From the NCBI GenBank assembly GCA_963969345.1, contig OZ017770.1:2117246-2181245 (forward strand): 64,000 nucleotides of DNA, read 5' to 3'. A program made the position numbers and the translations under genes. The notes beneath the pieces were generated by a model. It had not been told where the DNA came from and searched no databases. It worked only from the letters and a program-made list of their open reading frames with translations. The stretch comes from Turbatrix aceti (Eukaryota; Nematoda; Chromadorea; Rhabditida; Panagrolaimidae). Shown here one piece after another: positions 24,136 through 34,981 of the stretch; within the stretch, counting starts at the first letter, position 1, and each line of letters starts with the position of its first letter.

Positions 24136-25867
24136 ATGTCAACCTATGCGCCAGAGGGTGTTAGCCTCATCCCGGATACCACAGAGCTTCACAAGGATCC
24201 AGACAAGGGTCATATTGGCGTCGCCATTGGCGGTGGAGCGCCGACGTGTAAAACGATATATGTCGTGCAAGTCTTTGACAATTCGCCGTGTTCGAAGGAT
24301 GGCAAAATCAGTGTGGGTGACGAAGTTGTGGCTATCAATGGAAAATCCGTCCGAGGCATGGCCAAATCATCAGTTGCGGATTTGATTCGTAATTCGACGA
24401 GTGTGTAAAAAAAATAAAAATAAAATAATTAATTTTTTTAATTGTAGGCCCGATTTGTATTTCCTTTAATCGGCTTCAATTTCAACCGGAACGAGGCCGT
24501 ACTCTCGATATTCTGTTTAAAAAAATCAAACACTGGGTTGTGGAATCCATTGATTCCAAAACAGCAGACAAACTCGGTCTCTCACGGGCTGTGTTGTGCA
24601 ACGACGTTCTCCAAAAACTCCTTGAACGTCTAGATGCTAATGAAAATTTTTACAAACAACTCAACGTTCAACTCAACGGGTTGCTTCGAAATTACATAGC
24701 TGTTAGCAACATGTACAATGGTATGTAGTAATTAATTAGCTTACATAATGAACTTAGATATTAACATTTTTTTAGAGCTCGGGGCACTGTATGGCCAAGT
24801 GGCGGTACGAGAACTGTCTCCCAAGTGTGTCAACTTTTTCACCAACTATGCCAACACTCAATCTCTGCTACACAAAGAACATCTTCAGTTTTTGTCAATT
24901 GTCGGTGTCTTTTTTTTCGGTTGTTTTTTATAACACTTGTTTCACTTTCCAGGCAGAAAAATTAATTGACAGCATTCAAAGCTATGTAAAAAACGCCATT
25001 CCCGATGTTCGGTTGTCGCTGAGTAAATACATGAATGCAAAGTTCGAGTACTTGTCTTATTGCCTCAAAATCAAGGAAATGGAAGACGAAGAAGTGGAAA
25101 TGGCAGAATACGACGAGTATCCTGGAAGAATGGAAAACGGCAACTATGAGTACCGAGTTATGCTAAAGTGCCGAGAACTCAGCAGAACCAAATTCATTGA
25201 CATGCGAAACCACGTGCAAATTAAAATCCAGCTACTGGACCAGAAGCAGGTTCTTGACCTCCCTCAACAACTTCGAGGACTGATCGCTGCGCTACGAGAT
25301 CTCAATAATAATTGTCGGAAGATACTTCGAAACTCGTGCAATGACATGCTCAAAAACATAGTCATTGACAGGAAAGCCGTTGATAACGAGCTGACACACG
25401 TCATTCATCACCTTAATCTCGACGACACAGTAGACGACGTCCTGGCAAACGTCGAATGCCTTCCAGAAATCCCTGCAGAACTACAAAAAAGATCTATCTC
25501 TATACCCTACTGGAGGGATAATCGCATTCACGCAACATGGCCTCCCGATGAAGCAGATGAAGCTTTTGAGGAAAACGAAAAAGATGAAGACCAGCCAACC
25601 GAGTCAAAAGTTGAAAAGAGTGAACCCGCTCTTGTCGAGGAAAATCTCATCGATTTCAGCGGACCTGAAGATGATGGCTTCAACTGGGGGATTGTCTGGG
25701 AAACCGAAGAATCCAAGGACACGTCAAACGAGATTTTCCGACTCGAAGACTTACTACCCCAAGAATGGACTCATCAGAACGTGCAGAGTGTTGGAAATTC
25801 ACTCAATCTCGAATCAGACAGACAATTTCACTCCACCGATTCGGAAACATTGCTTGTCGATCTCTAA
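24136..25867 (+). CDS. PICK1: PICK1 homologue (PDZ-BAR protein)
   Basis: Four exons (24136-24400, 24448-24720, 24776-24900, 24953-25867) encode 525 aa. The PDZ domain (residues ~20-105) has the carboxylate-binding loop HIGVAIGGG, the YVVQVFDNSPCSKDG strand and GDEVVAINGKSVRG. The BAR/arfaptin homology domain follows (~150-360), with LGLSRAVLCND, KNAIPDVRLSLSKY, NAKFEYLSYCLKIKEM and YEYRVMLKCRE, all strongly conserved with the animal protein. PICK1 binds the C-termini of receptors, transporters and PKC through the PDZ and senses membrane curvature with the BAR, controlling receptor trafficking. The C-terminal ~150 residues, acidic and Ser/Glu-rich, exceed the shorter acidic tail of vertebrate PICK1 (415 aa). 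The exon 1 and exon 3 donors (ACGA|GTGTGT, ATT|GTCGGT) are weak and were set by frame. Confidence 0.93.
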
Positions 25868-27380
25868 ATTTGCTATTCATAATCCACGCCGTTGAATTGT
25901 ATGCTTTCGTGCTTGTTTAAAAATTATATGTTTAAATATTGGGATAACTCTGATTGGCATAACTAACACACCAGACATTCTCTACCCTTTAGCTTTGCAC
26001 TTAAGAACCAATGTATAGACTTTCTGCAAGCATTATAAACTCAAAAAAAAGTGATCCAGACTTTGTGCAAAACAAAGCCATTTTTATTGTTAAATATTTA
26101 TTGATGGATGGCAAAATCCTGCTATGCATCCTATATCCTACGCTTCAAGAACATGGATAGGAGTGTGGGAACACAGACCTGTAGATAATATATGTAATAC
26201 AAGACAGCTGTGCTTTTCGATCATCAAAGTCAACGTTAGCACCTGCTAACTGATGATCACCTTTTTTTGATATAATTTTTCATTTTCTCCTCCAGAGAAC
26301 CGCGGACGCAAACACAGACACCACAGCGCTGTTGCCAATGCCCAGAATGTTGCAACACCGACATTTCCGATTGTGAGATGATAATAAATCAAAAATTTTG
26401 ACTCAAAGATCCAGTTCAGTTTAAAGCTGCGCCAAACGTCACTGAAAATTCATCAAAAAGAGGGTATAAAGCCTGACACATGTTGCTGTCTAAATTGGCC
26501 ACCTTGCAGTTTTCTTTCCCTACCTTTTGAGATGACAATGAAAAAGTTTGTTTGGTACTAATTTAAGCACCAAGAAATCATCCCATTGCATTGTTTTATT
26601 CCCCGTCAAGCATTCCGGATTAATCAGACAAAAAAAGGTGTTTATGATCGCATTGTTGGCTGCTATCCGAAAAATCAGATAGCTGTTTGCCCGTTGTGGG
26701 GTCAAAACAAGCGTTGCGGATAAATTATCTGCAATATGGAGATATATTTATCGCATTTGGCAAATAGCTAAATAGTACATAAATTTTTTTCCAACAAATA
26801 AAAGACAAATTATTTTAGAGAATTTTTATATCCCAAATGTGTAAAATGACAAAAATTTGAGCTCGCAAAAAAACAATCAACAATTGACCATTGCAATTTT
26901 TTGTCGGTGTGCGGTTGCTTGCCAGTTGTGCTTTTTTCCTTTCAACTTGCACTCTGTACCACTTTTTAGTCAAAGACAAATCGGCGAGACGTCAAAAACA
27001 TTTGTAGAGGGTTTTAGTTCTTTCAGGCGGCAAAGCGGTAAAAAATGTGAAAAATCACATCTTTTCCCTCCACACCTGGGGCGGGACGACGCAAAAATGA
27101 AACGTGATACACAGAGCTGTACCAGGCTTTTGAATTACTTGACAGCTGTTAATATCACCCTGTGGATATGTATCGGTGGCACGCAGTGAGATTGCAGGAA
27201 CATACGAGAAAGCATAAATCAACGTAGAAGAAACACAGAGAGCGAAGGGATGGGGATGGACTTGCACAAAAAGCTGCTTGGCAGTTCATTCGTTTAGGGG
27301 CGTTGGCATAAGAGACTACGCAAGCTCAAAACAGACGATTCCATTCATTTGAGAGTCACTCGAATAGCCTGGTCAACAAC
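25868..27380. other. Intergenic, no gene seen
   Basis: This is an AT-rich 1.5-kb spacer between PICK1 and SPARC. The 110-codon ORF at 26857-27189 has no motif, start context or splice support. It presumably contains the SPARC promoter, but no TATA box is obvious. Confidence 0.5.
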
Positions 27381-28371
27381 ATGAAGGCTTTCTTCGTTCT
27401 CGCGCTCGTTATCAGCGCTATTGTTGCTGCCCAAGCGGTAAGAGATTAACAGTTACACCGATCAGGAAAAATAATAATAATGTTTTTTAGAATGTAGAAG
27501 AACTCGACAGCCTTCTCGACGATATCGAGGCAACCACGACCCCCAAGCCCCGTAAGTTGTTAATGTTGCAATTTCATTAAATTTAACAAGGTGCATTTCA
27601 GTCGAACACAACCCCTGCGAAGAACACTACTGCGGTTGGGGCAAGGAATGCGTTGTTGACAAGAAGAACCGACCCGTCTGTGAGTGTATCAAGAAGTGCC
27701 CCGAGCCCGATGATGATCTCAGCGATCAGGTAGGATCAATCTCACCTCAACCAAATCAAAAGTAATAATTACAAATTCAGGTTTGCGGCAACAACAACCA
27801 GACGTTCTCCTCGCTCTGTGATCTCTACCGTCAGCGCTGCGTCTGCAAAAACAACGCCAAGTCCAAGGAATGCACCAAGCCATCCAACGCCAAGCTTCAC
27901 CTCGAATACGTTGGACCCTGCAAGCAGCTTGACGAGTGCACTGACACCCTTATGGATCAGTTTGGAGAGCGCATGGCGGACTGGCTTTTCCAGGTCATGA
28001 AGGAGCTCAAGAAGCGTCGTGAACTCAAGGACCTTGAATGGGAAGAACTCCTCAAGGAAGCCGAGAACGACGATGAGAAGAAGCACGTCTACCCTGTCAT
28101 CTGGAAGTTCTGCGATCTTGATATTCGTCCTCACGACAAATCTGTCTCTCACCACGAGCTTATCCCTATCACCGCGTCCGTCATTCCCATGGAATCATGC
28201 ATCAAGCCTTTCCTCGAGAGCTGCGACGCCGACAAGGATGGTTCCATCACGATCACCGAGTGGGGCAAATGTCTCGGTCTCAAAGAAGGTAGGAGCAGTG
28301 AAAAAAGAGTCGTAAAAAAGAGATTTAACGAGGCGTGCTTTTTTTTAGGCGAGATCCAAGAACGCTGCTAA
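27381..28371 (+). CDS. SPARC: SPARC/osteonectin
   Basis: Five exons (27381-27437, 27491-27551, 27602-27729, 27781-28288, 28349-28371) encode 258 aa, near the 264 aa of C. elegans OST-1. The order is a signal peptide (1-19), a short acidic segment, a follistatin-like domain (NPCEEHYCGWGKECV, then CECIKKCPEPDDD), a Kazal-like part (VCGNNNQTFSSLCDLYRQRC), and the EC domain with its alpha-helical core (RMADWLFQVMKELKKRRE) and a canonical EF-hand (DADKDGSITITEWGKCLG). SPARC is a secreted, calcium-dependent collagen-IV-binding matricellular protein required for basement-membrane assembly. The near-identity of the EC domain to C. elegans, judged from memory, is the main argument that this is a nematode. 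The gene is GC-richer and more codon-biased than its neighbours, suggesting high expression. Confidence 0.97.
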
Positions 28372-29211
28372 ACTCAACAACAATTGCCTAGCAGAACAAA
28401 AGATTGGTAATTATTTTAGCCGACGAATCAAAAAAACGCAACTCATTGTAACGAACGTTTTTAAACCTAATACTGCCGTTAAGTGTGTTTGAAAATTATT
28501 TACTTTGTTTAAGCATGTTTGACACATAAATTGATATCTCGGAAATTAAGAAACCTGAGACGAATTGGTCAGTTGGCGGGGTGGGCAATCTTTGGCCTCT
28601 AATAACAAATTGAAGTGACCTAGATAAGAAAAGCCGGTGACAGTTAGCGCCTAATAAAATCTCTAAAAAATCAGGAAAGCTGGCTCGAAGGGAGTAAATG
28701 AGCATAAAACAGACATAGGAATACGAAACAACAGACGCGCAATCGCGGCTCGCTTGGGGCATTGGAGAGAGAAAGCACGATGTTGAATACTACACAATGT
28801 TGTTTCATAAATATGTTCACACAAAAAGCATGATTCATGCCGTAGTAGGCTTACACATGTTTGAAACAAGGCTTAACTTTCGAAAAATATAAATGCAACA
28901 TGCAACCTTAAAAAATTCAAAAACAAACAGTGATATCCCATCACTAACTAAGTGATAAATCTGCAATCCGGCATGATGCCACAATCAAATGCATCACTTG
29001 ACCATCAGCACACCCAGAATAACCAAAAAATGCCTGAAGAATTTGAATAGAAGAAAAGCTATGACAATGTTTATTATCGCGTGCGGGAGACGTACTCTTG
29101 TCGCGACTAGTCGCATGCTCTATTTTACGAAGAACAGCTGCGATTTTTTGTCTGGTTGTTCTTGGTGTGTCGTTTTTTAGTATCTTTTGTATCGTCAAGC
29201 GTACCGCAGAA
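28372..29211. other. Intergenic, no gene seen
   Basis: This lies between SPARC and Derlin, both plus strand. It ends with an acceptor-like TTTTTTAG at ~29180, about 30 nt upstream of the Derlin ATG, which may be a trans-splice site. Confidence 0.5.
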
Positions 29212-30301
29212 ATGGTTCTGAACCTGATCGATTCATATATGTCGATACCGTTAGTTACACGAGTATACACCACGCTCTGCTTCCTCACCACACTCGCTGT
29301 TGTGAGTTGTACTTTTACTCACAGCTGTCATGACGGGTAATTGTAATGCCAATTGCAGGACCTCAACCTGGTTTCCCCCTTCCAGCTATACTTCAGCTGG
29401 ACGCTTATTTTCCGAAACTATCAGGTTTGTTGTTGTCCATGAGGCTTTTTGGTTAGGCGACGTGTTCTTGCAGATATGGCGCATCATCACATCGTTCTGC
29501 TACTTTGGAACATTCGGTTTTGGGTTTATGTTCAACATGATCTTCACATATCGTCACTGTTCCATGCTCGAGGAAAGTTCATTCAGCGGGCGTCGCGCAG
29601 ACTTTGTGTACATGTTCTTAATTGACGCCTTGCTTATGGTAGGTTTTTTTAGAACGCGTTATATATATATAAGCAGTGTTCGAGTTTTTTTAGGTAATTT
29701 GTGCGTCGTTCGTTACCAATTTGGTGTTCCTCGGGCAGTCGTTCACCATCATGCTGGTCTACGTCTGGAGCCGTCGAAACCCAAACATTCGCATGAACTT
29801 CTTCGGCGTGCTAGCCTTCAATGCGCCCTACCTGCCGTGGGTGCTCTTCATCATCTCCCTGCTTCTCGGCAACAACGCTGTGCTCGACGGACTCGGTTTG
29901 TTTGGTTTTCAAATAAAGAAAACGGTAGAATAATGTTTTGTGATTCAGGAATTGCCTGCGGACATATCTATTACTTCTTCGAGGACGTCTTGCCTTACCA
30001 GCCACATGGCTGGCGTGTCCTCCAGACTCCTCGCATCATTAAATACCTTTTCGACGAAGATCCTCACGTCGAGCCTCAGTACGTCCTTGAGAACATGGAG
30101 CAGTACGCTGTTGCGCAGGGCTTGGTTCGTGATAACAGAAGAGCCTATGACGAAGGACGAGCCGGTGGTAACGTTCCTGATAACATAAGTACGGATGACA
30201 GCGATTCTGATGACAGATTCGCCAGTGACACCGGTTCTGCTGCTCCCGTGCACCATTCACATGGCGGCGGAGACGCTGATCTGGGGCACTTCGAAACCTG
30301 A
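29212..30301 (+). CDS. DERL2: Derlin-2/3 type ERAD protein
   Basis: Five exons (29212-29301, 29359-29424, 29474-29638, 29694-29895, 29949-30301) encode 291 aa. The rhomboid-pseudoprotease core is complete and close to animal Derlin-2: [35 protein letters not shown] with the WR motif, [51 protein letters not shown] and the GxxxG helix [16 protein letters not shown]. Derlins form the ER retrotranslocation channel with Hrd1 and recruit p97/VCP for degradation of misfolded proteins. The cytosolic tail is extended by roughly 50 residues relative to human Derlin-2 and is Asp/Ser/His-rich ([16 protein letters not shown]), without the simple SHP motif FxGxGQ of mammalian Derlin-1/2. Confidence 0.95.
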
Positions 30302-30559
30302 TAGAATAATCGCTGGTGTCAACACGACGGGAAATGTATTGGAAAACAGAGATAATTTATTTGTAATGTTTATGGTGTTCGTTTTTATGAAACTACGTAA
30401 GTTATCTATTTTATTGACTAGCAAAAAACATTAATTCACGACTTTTTTCTTGTATGAACAGACATGTTGTTGGGACGGATTGGTGGAAAGGACGGCGCGG
30501 TATGAATTTGCCGGCTGGCGAGCAACATGGACACGAGGAAGACGACAGGGGAGATTCAA

Positions 30560-31615
30560 TCAGGCACGTGCGACTTCTGAAAACAGATATTGAGTTCAGT
30601 AGGGGAATCGCAGGGGGGATTGGTACGTACTGGTCTGGCGAATGCAGGAGGGACCAGCCGGGGAGAAGGCCGGACCGCACGTGCAGACACCTTGGGCGGG
30701 GCTGCAGAAGGCACCTGGCGTGCAGGGAGTAGGAGCGGTGGCGACGCAGGGGGCTCCGACTGGGATGAGAGCCGGGACTGGGGCAGGGGCGAGGGCTACC
30801 GGGGCAGCGGCGACCGGGATGGCGGCAGGGACGACAGCGGGTGGGGGAGGGACGACGCCGTAGATGGTGCGGAGGACGCAGACGGTGCCTTCCTGGACGA
30901 GTTCAGGGGGGCAGAGGCAGGTTCCCATCGAGCAGACGCTGCCACCGGTGCATTCGACGCCGGGTTCACAGGGGGCTCCGGGGAGGGCTTGGGGGATGAG
31001 GCGGCCAGAGACGACTGGGACTGGGGGTGGGACGGGAGCGCAGCCAACAACGGGGCTGTAGGCAACCGGGGTAGGGCAGGCGCAGGTGCCGGAGACGCAT
31101 CTGAAGAAAAATATTTTTATTTAAATATGAATGTGGCAGAAAGGTGAACTTACTGAGCGTTTCCAATGCAGGCAGGCTGGCATGCTGGAAGCTGAGGGGC
31201 AGCGAAGACCGGGGCCGGTGGGGGAGGTGCGGGGGCAGCAAAGACGGCAGCCGGAGGGGGAGCTGCGAATACCTGGGCGGGGGGAGCTGCAAATACTGGG
31301 GCGGGGGGAGCTGCAAATACCGGGGCGGGGGGAGCCGCAAATACCGGGGCTGGGGGAGCAGCTAGAACCGGAGCTGCAAGCACGGGAGGGGGAGACAGAA
31401 GGCTGGCCGGAAGAGGAATACCAGGTGACGCCAAAATGCCAGCACCGGCTTAAAATCCTGTTTTAATCAAAAAAATAAAAGTCAAACAAACCAGCGAAAG
31501 CAGGAACTTGTCGACGAATAGTCTTGCTTTCAGTGGAGTTTTCAGGCGTTTCTTGGCCCGAGACTGCCAGGAGGCAGAAAGCAGAGAATACCGCAATCGT
31601 TTTGACGGACACCAT
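30560..31615 (-). CDS. Secreted Ala/Pro-repeat protein with EB-like cysteine modules
   Basis: Four exons (31492-31615, 31154-31448, 30631-31100, 30560-30576) encode 301 aa. The signal peptide is MVSVKTIAVFSAFCLLAVSG. A dibasic/RRQ site follows at ~36. The next ~90 residues are repeats of the unit APPAPVFA, encoded by 24-nt tandem DNA repeats. The C-terminal half holds cysteine modules (CQPACIGNAQCVSGTCAC, then GAPCEPGVECTGGSVCSM, then GVCTCGPAFSP) of the EB type, interrupted by a second Val/Ala/Pro stretch. The last intron (30577-30630) is inferred; without it the protein ends at 30596. The locus is strikingly GC-rich against its surroundings. The composition suggests a structural extracellular or cuticle protein. 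A TATATAAG box lies 66 nt upstream. Confidence 0.75.
31250..31420 (-). repeat. 24-bp coding tandem repeat (APPAPVFA)
   Basis: Five or more units of about 24 nt encode the alternating Ala/Pro octapeptide. On the plus strand they appear as GGGGAGC(T/C)GCAAATAC. The units diverge towards the ends. Confidence 0.8.
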
Positions 31616-31680
31616 CTTTTTAGTAGACGAGATAACACTAAATTACCAAAATTGTGTGATGTGGATCGGAGGAAGCGAAT

Positions 31681-31688
31681 CTTATATA
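31681..31688 (-). promoter_or_regulatory. TATA box of the Ala/Pro-repeat gene
   Basis: The minus strand reads TATATAAG. It is 66 nt upstream of the ATG at 31615. Confidence 0.55.
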
Positions 31689-32568
31689 TGCATGAGAATT
31701 GCGGAAGTCGATCCTCCTTTGTTACTCCTTTCGACTCCGCCTAAGTGGTCCATTTCAGTTTTCCTATCAAAATCTCGTTGCTTCAGTGAATCGGGAAGAC
31801 TGGCCAGACCAAGCTATAGTAAACGATCCCTGAAGGGTCCGAATATTTGGAAAAACTAGTTCTATCAAATTTTTTTTTGAATTCAATCCAATGCAAACCC
31901 ATATTACTGCGTTCGGACTTTATTAAGTTAATTGGGTGTCATGATAGCGCGTCTCGGAAGTATTTGAAGGACGTCATAAACTTGTCTCTAAGTGTGAAAC
32001 TGTATTGTTTGCACACAAACGTCTCAACTCAACTCTATAGCTCATATGCTTTTTTCTTGTTCCGGAATGCATTTTTTATGGGTATTCTCAAAATCACAGC
32101 ATTACATAGTCTCGACAATGAACAAATATTTTTGGGGCATTTTTTTCTACTTTCACATTTTCTTGTATTTTTTTACTGTTTCACAAAAGCACAGAAATCG
32201 CTTCCCTTTTTTTGTCATTCATGAGCGAGTGCACGAGTTATGAACTCTAAGGAGGCTGTGGAGGTAGATTACCTGTTGTGACCAGTTTGCAGAGCAGTCA
32301 GACAAAAGATCAATCTTTTTTTTTATTAACTACGTTCTCGGGAAATGCACTCTATGCGTTGGTTGTCCTTTTCATGCAAAGGCGCAACTTGTAACATTAT
32401 ACTGCAGGCAAACATAAATTATAATTGCAAAGTTTTGTCGAGTTTACAGTTTTATTTGCAAAAGTTTGGACTACCAAAGGGAGAAATCCGTTGTTTCCGC
32501 AGTTTACATAAAATAATACAAAAGCATGGTATTGAGTTGATTAACGGATATTAACCAAGTTTGAAAAA
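31689..32568. other. Intergenic, no gene seen
   Basis: Overlapping plus-strand ORFs of 65-125 codons at 31524-32243 are Phe/Leu/Ser-rich with no motif, typical of T-rich DNA. Confidence 0.45.
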
Positions 32569-33366
32569 TTATTGACCATGATGGCGTCCAGGGCCTTGAT
32601 ATCCTTGGGAAAATTGTTGCTGACCAGGACCTTGGTAGCCGGGATCTTGAGGGCCTTGCGGCTGACCTGGACCTTGGTAGCCTGGGCCTTGCGGACCGGG
32701 GCCCTGAGGACCCGGACCCTGATAGCCGGGGCCTTGGCTGCCGGGAACATGCTGGTTAGGATCATGCTGACCCTTCCAGCGTTCACCTACGCCGTGATGG
32801 CGATGTCCAGGCGGTCCGTGGTGTTTAGGACCTTGCGAAAATTGTTGGCCGGGGCCTTGGTATCCGGGTCCCTGGGGGCCTTGCTGGCCTGGACCTTGGT
32901 AACCAGGGCCCTGGGGGCCTTGGTGTTGACCAGGACCTTGGAAGCCAGGGCCCTGAGGTCCCTGGCCTCCTGGGCCTTGGTGTTGACCGGGACCTTGAAA
33001 GCCCGGTCCTTGAGGTCCCGGGCCTCCTGGGCCCTGGGGAAGGCCGTACGGAGAGATTGGTCCAGGTGGTAGAACTTGCACACCATGGCCAATGCCGCCG
33101 GGAGGAGGACCCTGCACACCGTGTCCAATGCCTTGAGGTCCAGAAATGTGAACACCTTGTCCAATTCCAAAGTTTGGCACTGCGCCTTGCCCAATACGTG
33201 TATCACGGGGCGGCAAGGGTTGAGCTCCTCCTCCGATACCCTGGGGTTGACCGAATTGGGGTCCTTGGGGTCCTTGTGGTCCTTGGGGAGGATAGTTAGG
33301 ACCCTGCGGCGGCTGTTGTGGCACCTGGTCGATGCTCGGAGCTGGAGCCATAGTGTTGTACGACAT
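32569..33366 (-). CDS. Gly/Pro/Gln-rich repeat protein (QGPGYQGPG repeats)
   Basis: A single coding exon gives 265 aa starting MSYNTMAPAPSID. The start was chosen at the first ATG after a strong acceptor (TTTTTTTCAG, ending 10 nt upstream), where either an intron or a trans-spliced leader joins. Over half the protein is repeats of QGPGYQGPGQ and related units, with a His-rich interruption (KHHGPPGHRHHGVGERW) and an N-terminal part containing GIGQGV and GIGHGV repeats. There is no signal peptide or cysteine. It shares the GIGxGA/V motif with the neighbouring gene at 34071-34427, so the two are probably a tandem family. The collagen-like appearance is superficial, because Gly is not at every third position. 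Function unknown. Confidence 0.75.
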   Translation of the reverse strand: MSYNTMAPAPSIDQVPQQPPQGPNYPPQGPQGPQGPQFGQPQGIGGGAQPLPPRDTRIGQGAVPNFGIGQGVHISGPQGIGHGVQGPPPGGIGHGVQVLPPGPISPYGLPQGPGGPGPQGPGFQGPGQHQGPGGQGPQGPGFQGPGQHQGPQGPGYQGPGQQGPQGPGYQGPGQQFSQGPKHHGPPGHRHHGVGERWKGQHDPNQHVPGSQGPGYQGPGPQGPGPQGPGYQGPGQPQGPQDPGYQGPGQQQFSQGYQGPGRHHGQ

Positions 33367-34070
33367 TTTGGTTCCTGAAAAAAAAACATGACATTGTTTA
33401 AAAGGTTCACGCAAACGTTTGAAGGGATTCTCTGTACTACGCGTGTTGGACGCGTCCTATTTATTCAGGCCAGGTCGTCCCGGGGTATGGCTCACATCAA
33501 AAGTTGCCAAACAAACAATTTTAAGGGCGGTACACAACTTCAGACTCACAAACAACGAGTTAGAAGAAGGGCTGTGTTTTTAAGCATGCTTTTGAACTCA
33601 CGATTAATACCTTTTAGTGCTTATCAGTCTGCCTAAAAACGCACGAGATTGCTTGATGACTACGGATACGCGAGCATTCTTCTCCCATTTTTCTTATCAT
33701 TCAGCAATGATTGGTTTTATTTTCCAACAACACAGACGTCGGTAACGCTATTCTCGTCCTTATATGCCTTACTTCCTTGCTGCGAGATAAAAACAATGAT
33801 GCAAGAACGTTTTTGTCAAAAAAGTTTTTCTGTGGAGTATTTATTGTGATTCACAACAGGATTGGACCGATGTGAACTGTGTGAGGCAATGATATTGTGT
33901 AAACAACGCACGCGTTCTTCTCTCGGGGTGACATTGGTGATTCAACAAAATCCAAACAGTGCACGCTCAAATTTTATTTTATTTTTTGTCACAGCGTTAC
34001 ATGGTTGCAGTAAATTGCAAAAAAATACAATCACGCCATGAAAGTCATGGCGTCAACATAAAATTGACAA
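33367..34070. other. Intergenic, no gene seen
   Basis: This lies between the two Gly/Pro-rich genes, both minus strand. A minus-strand AATAAATAGG near 33455 could be the TATA-like element of the upstream gene. Otherwise nothing is recognised. Confidence 0.45.
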
Positions 34071-34427
34071 TCAATAAGGACCTTGGGGGCCTTGGGGGTA
34101 CTGCGGCGGGCCTCCGGGATACTGAGGACATTGCGGAGGGTTCTGTGAGTAGGGACCTTGGTAGGGACCCTGCGGAGGGTAGTTGGGAACAGCGCCTGAG
34201 CCGATGCCGCCGTAGGGTGTTGGCTGAGCTCCTGTACCGATGCCGCCGTAACCTCCAGGTTGAGCTCCCGTGCCGATACCGCCATAACCTCCTGGTTGAG
34301 CGCCAGAACCAATGCCACCGTAACCACCAGGCTGACCGTAACAGGGCGTAGCGCCGGTGCCGATAGGTCCTCCATAGGGGTTGGGGCAGTTGTTGCCAGG
34401 CTGGTTAGAGTTGTTGTAGGGATCCAT
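34071..34427 (-). CDS. Small Gly/Pro/Tyr-rich repeat protein (GGYGGIGTGAQP repeats)
   Basis: A single exon encodes 118 aa starting MDPYNNSNQPGNN. Four tandem dodecapeptides, QPGGYGGIG(S/T)GA, occupy the centre, followed by PNYPPQGPYQGPY and a Pro/Gln-rich end. Two Cys occur early and one near the end. There is no signal peptide. A TATA box (34519-34526) and strong codon bias suggest active expression. The shared GIGxGA core and PQGP tail link it to the gene at 32569-33366. Confidence 0.75.
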   Translation of the reverse strand: MDPYNNSNQPGNNCPNPYGGPIGTGATPCYGQPGGYGGIGSGAQPGGYGGIGTGAQPGGYGGIGTGAQPTPYGGIGSGAVPNYPPQGPYQGPYSQNPPQCPQYPGGPPQYPQGPQGPY

Positions 34428-34518
34428 TTTTTAGATTTGCTTGATGAATCACAATATACCACTGCCGGTTGGGTTAATACAATAGCTGTGTGTGAGTTGA
34501 ACAGGCTTAACCCTTTGA

Positions 34519-34526
34519 TTTTTATA
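34519..34526 (-). promoter_or_regulatory. TATA box of the GGYGGIG-repeat gene
   Basis: The minus strand reads TATAAAAA, 92 nt upstream of the ATG at 34427. Confidence 0.5.
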
Positions 34527-34981
34527 CGACTGTGAGGAAACGAACGAGGGAAGGGCCAAAATGCAAACAGAAAAATCTATCTGTTTTTCATCCTACAAAA
34601 TGTGAAAAAAAAACTCTTGATACCTTAATCACAGAGACGCACCCAAAGGCGATAAAAGATCGATGACAATGCTTTTTCTTGTCATGGACAGGCTGTAAAC
34701 TCACAAAGTGTGTTGGAAGCGCTTGATTTACGACTCGGTGACGTTTGAGAGGCAGTTTTTTATGCAATGATTCACACCAATTTGGCAATTCGCAGCACCA
34801 AACAAATAATCATTTAGTAAGATCGAGAACGAAGTTTGCTCGTTTTTATTAAAGCACAATAGGAACAAACAAACGCTTCCAAAATACAAAACTAGCCCGT
34901 GATCAAAAAATGGGCACGTTAGGAATGAAGATGGCAAACAAAATTTAACAGAAGTGCGATATGCCACAAGAAAAAAGCGTA
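34527..34981. other. Intergenic, no gene seen
   Basis: This is the 3' flank of the acyltransferase gene and the 5' flank of the small Gly-rich gene. Minus ORFs of 66 and 79 codons are unsupported. Confidence 0.45.

Noticed and set aside
30590..31466. Several long plus-strand ORFs rich in Gly/Arg/Ala
   Set aside because: They are antisense shadows of the GC-rich Ala/Pro-repeat EB gene on the minus strand.
32572..33378. Plus-strand ORFs of 80-166 codons
   Set aside because: They are antisense shadows of the QGPG-repeat gene.
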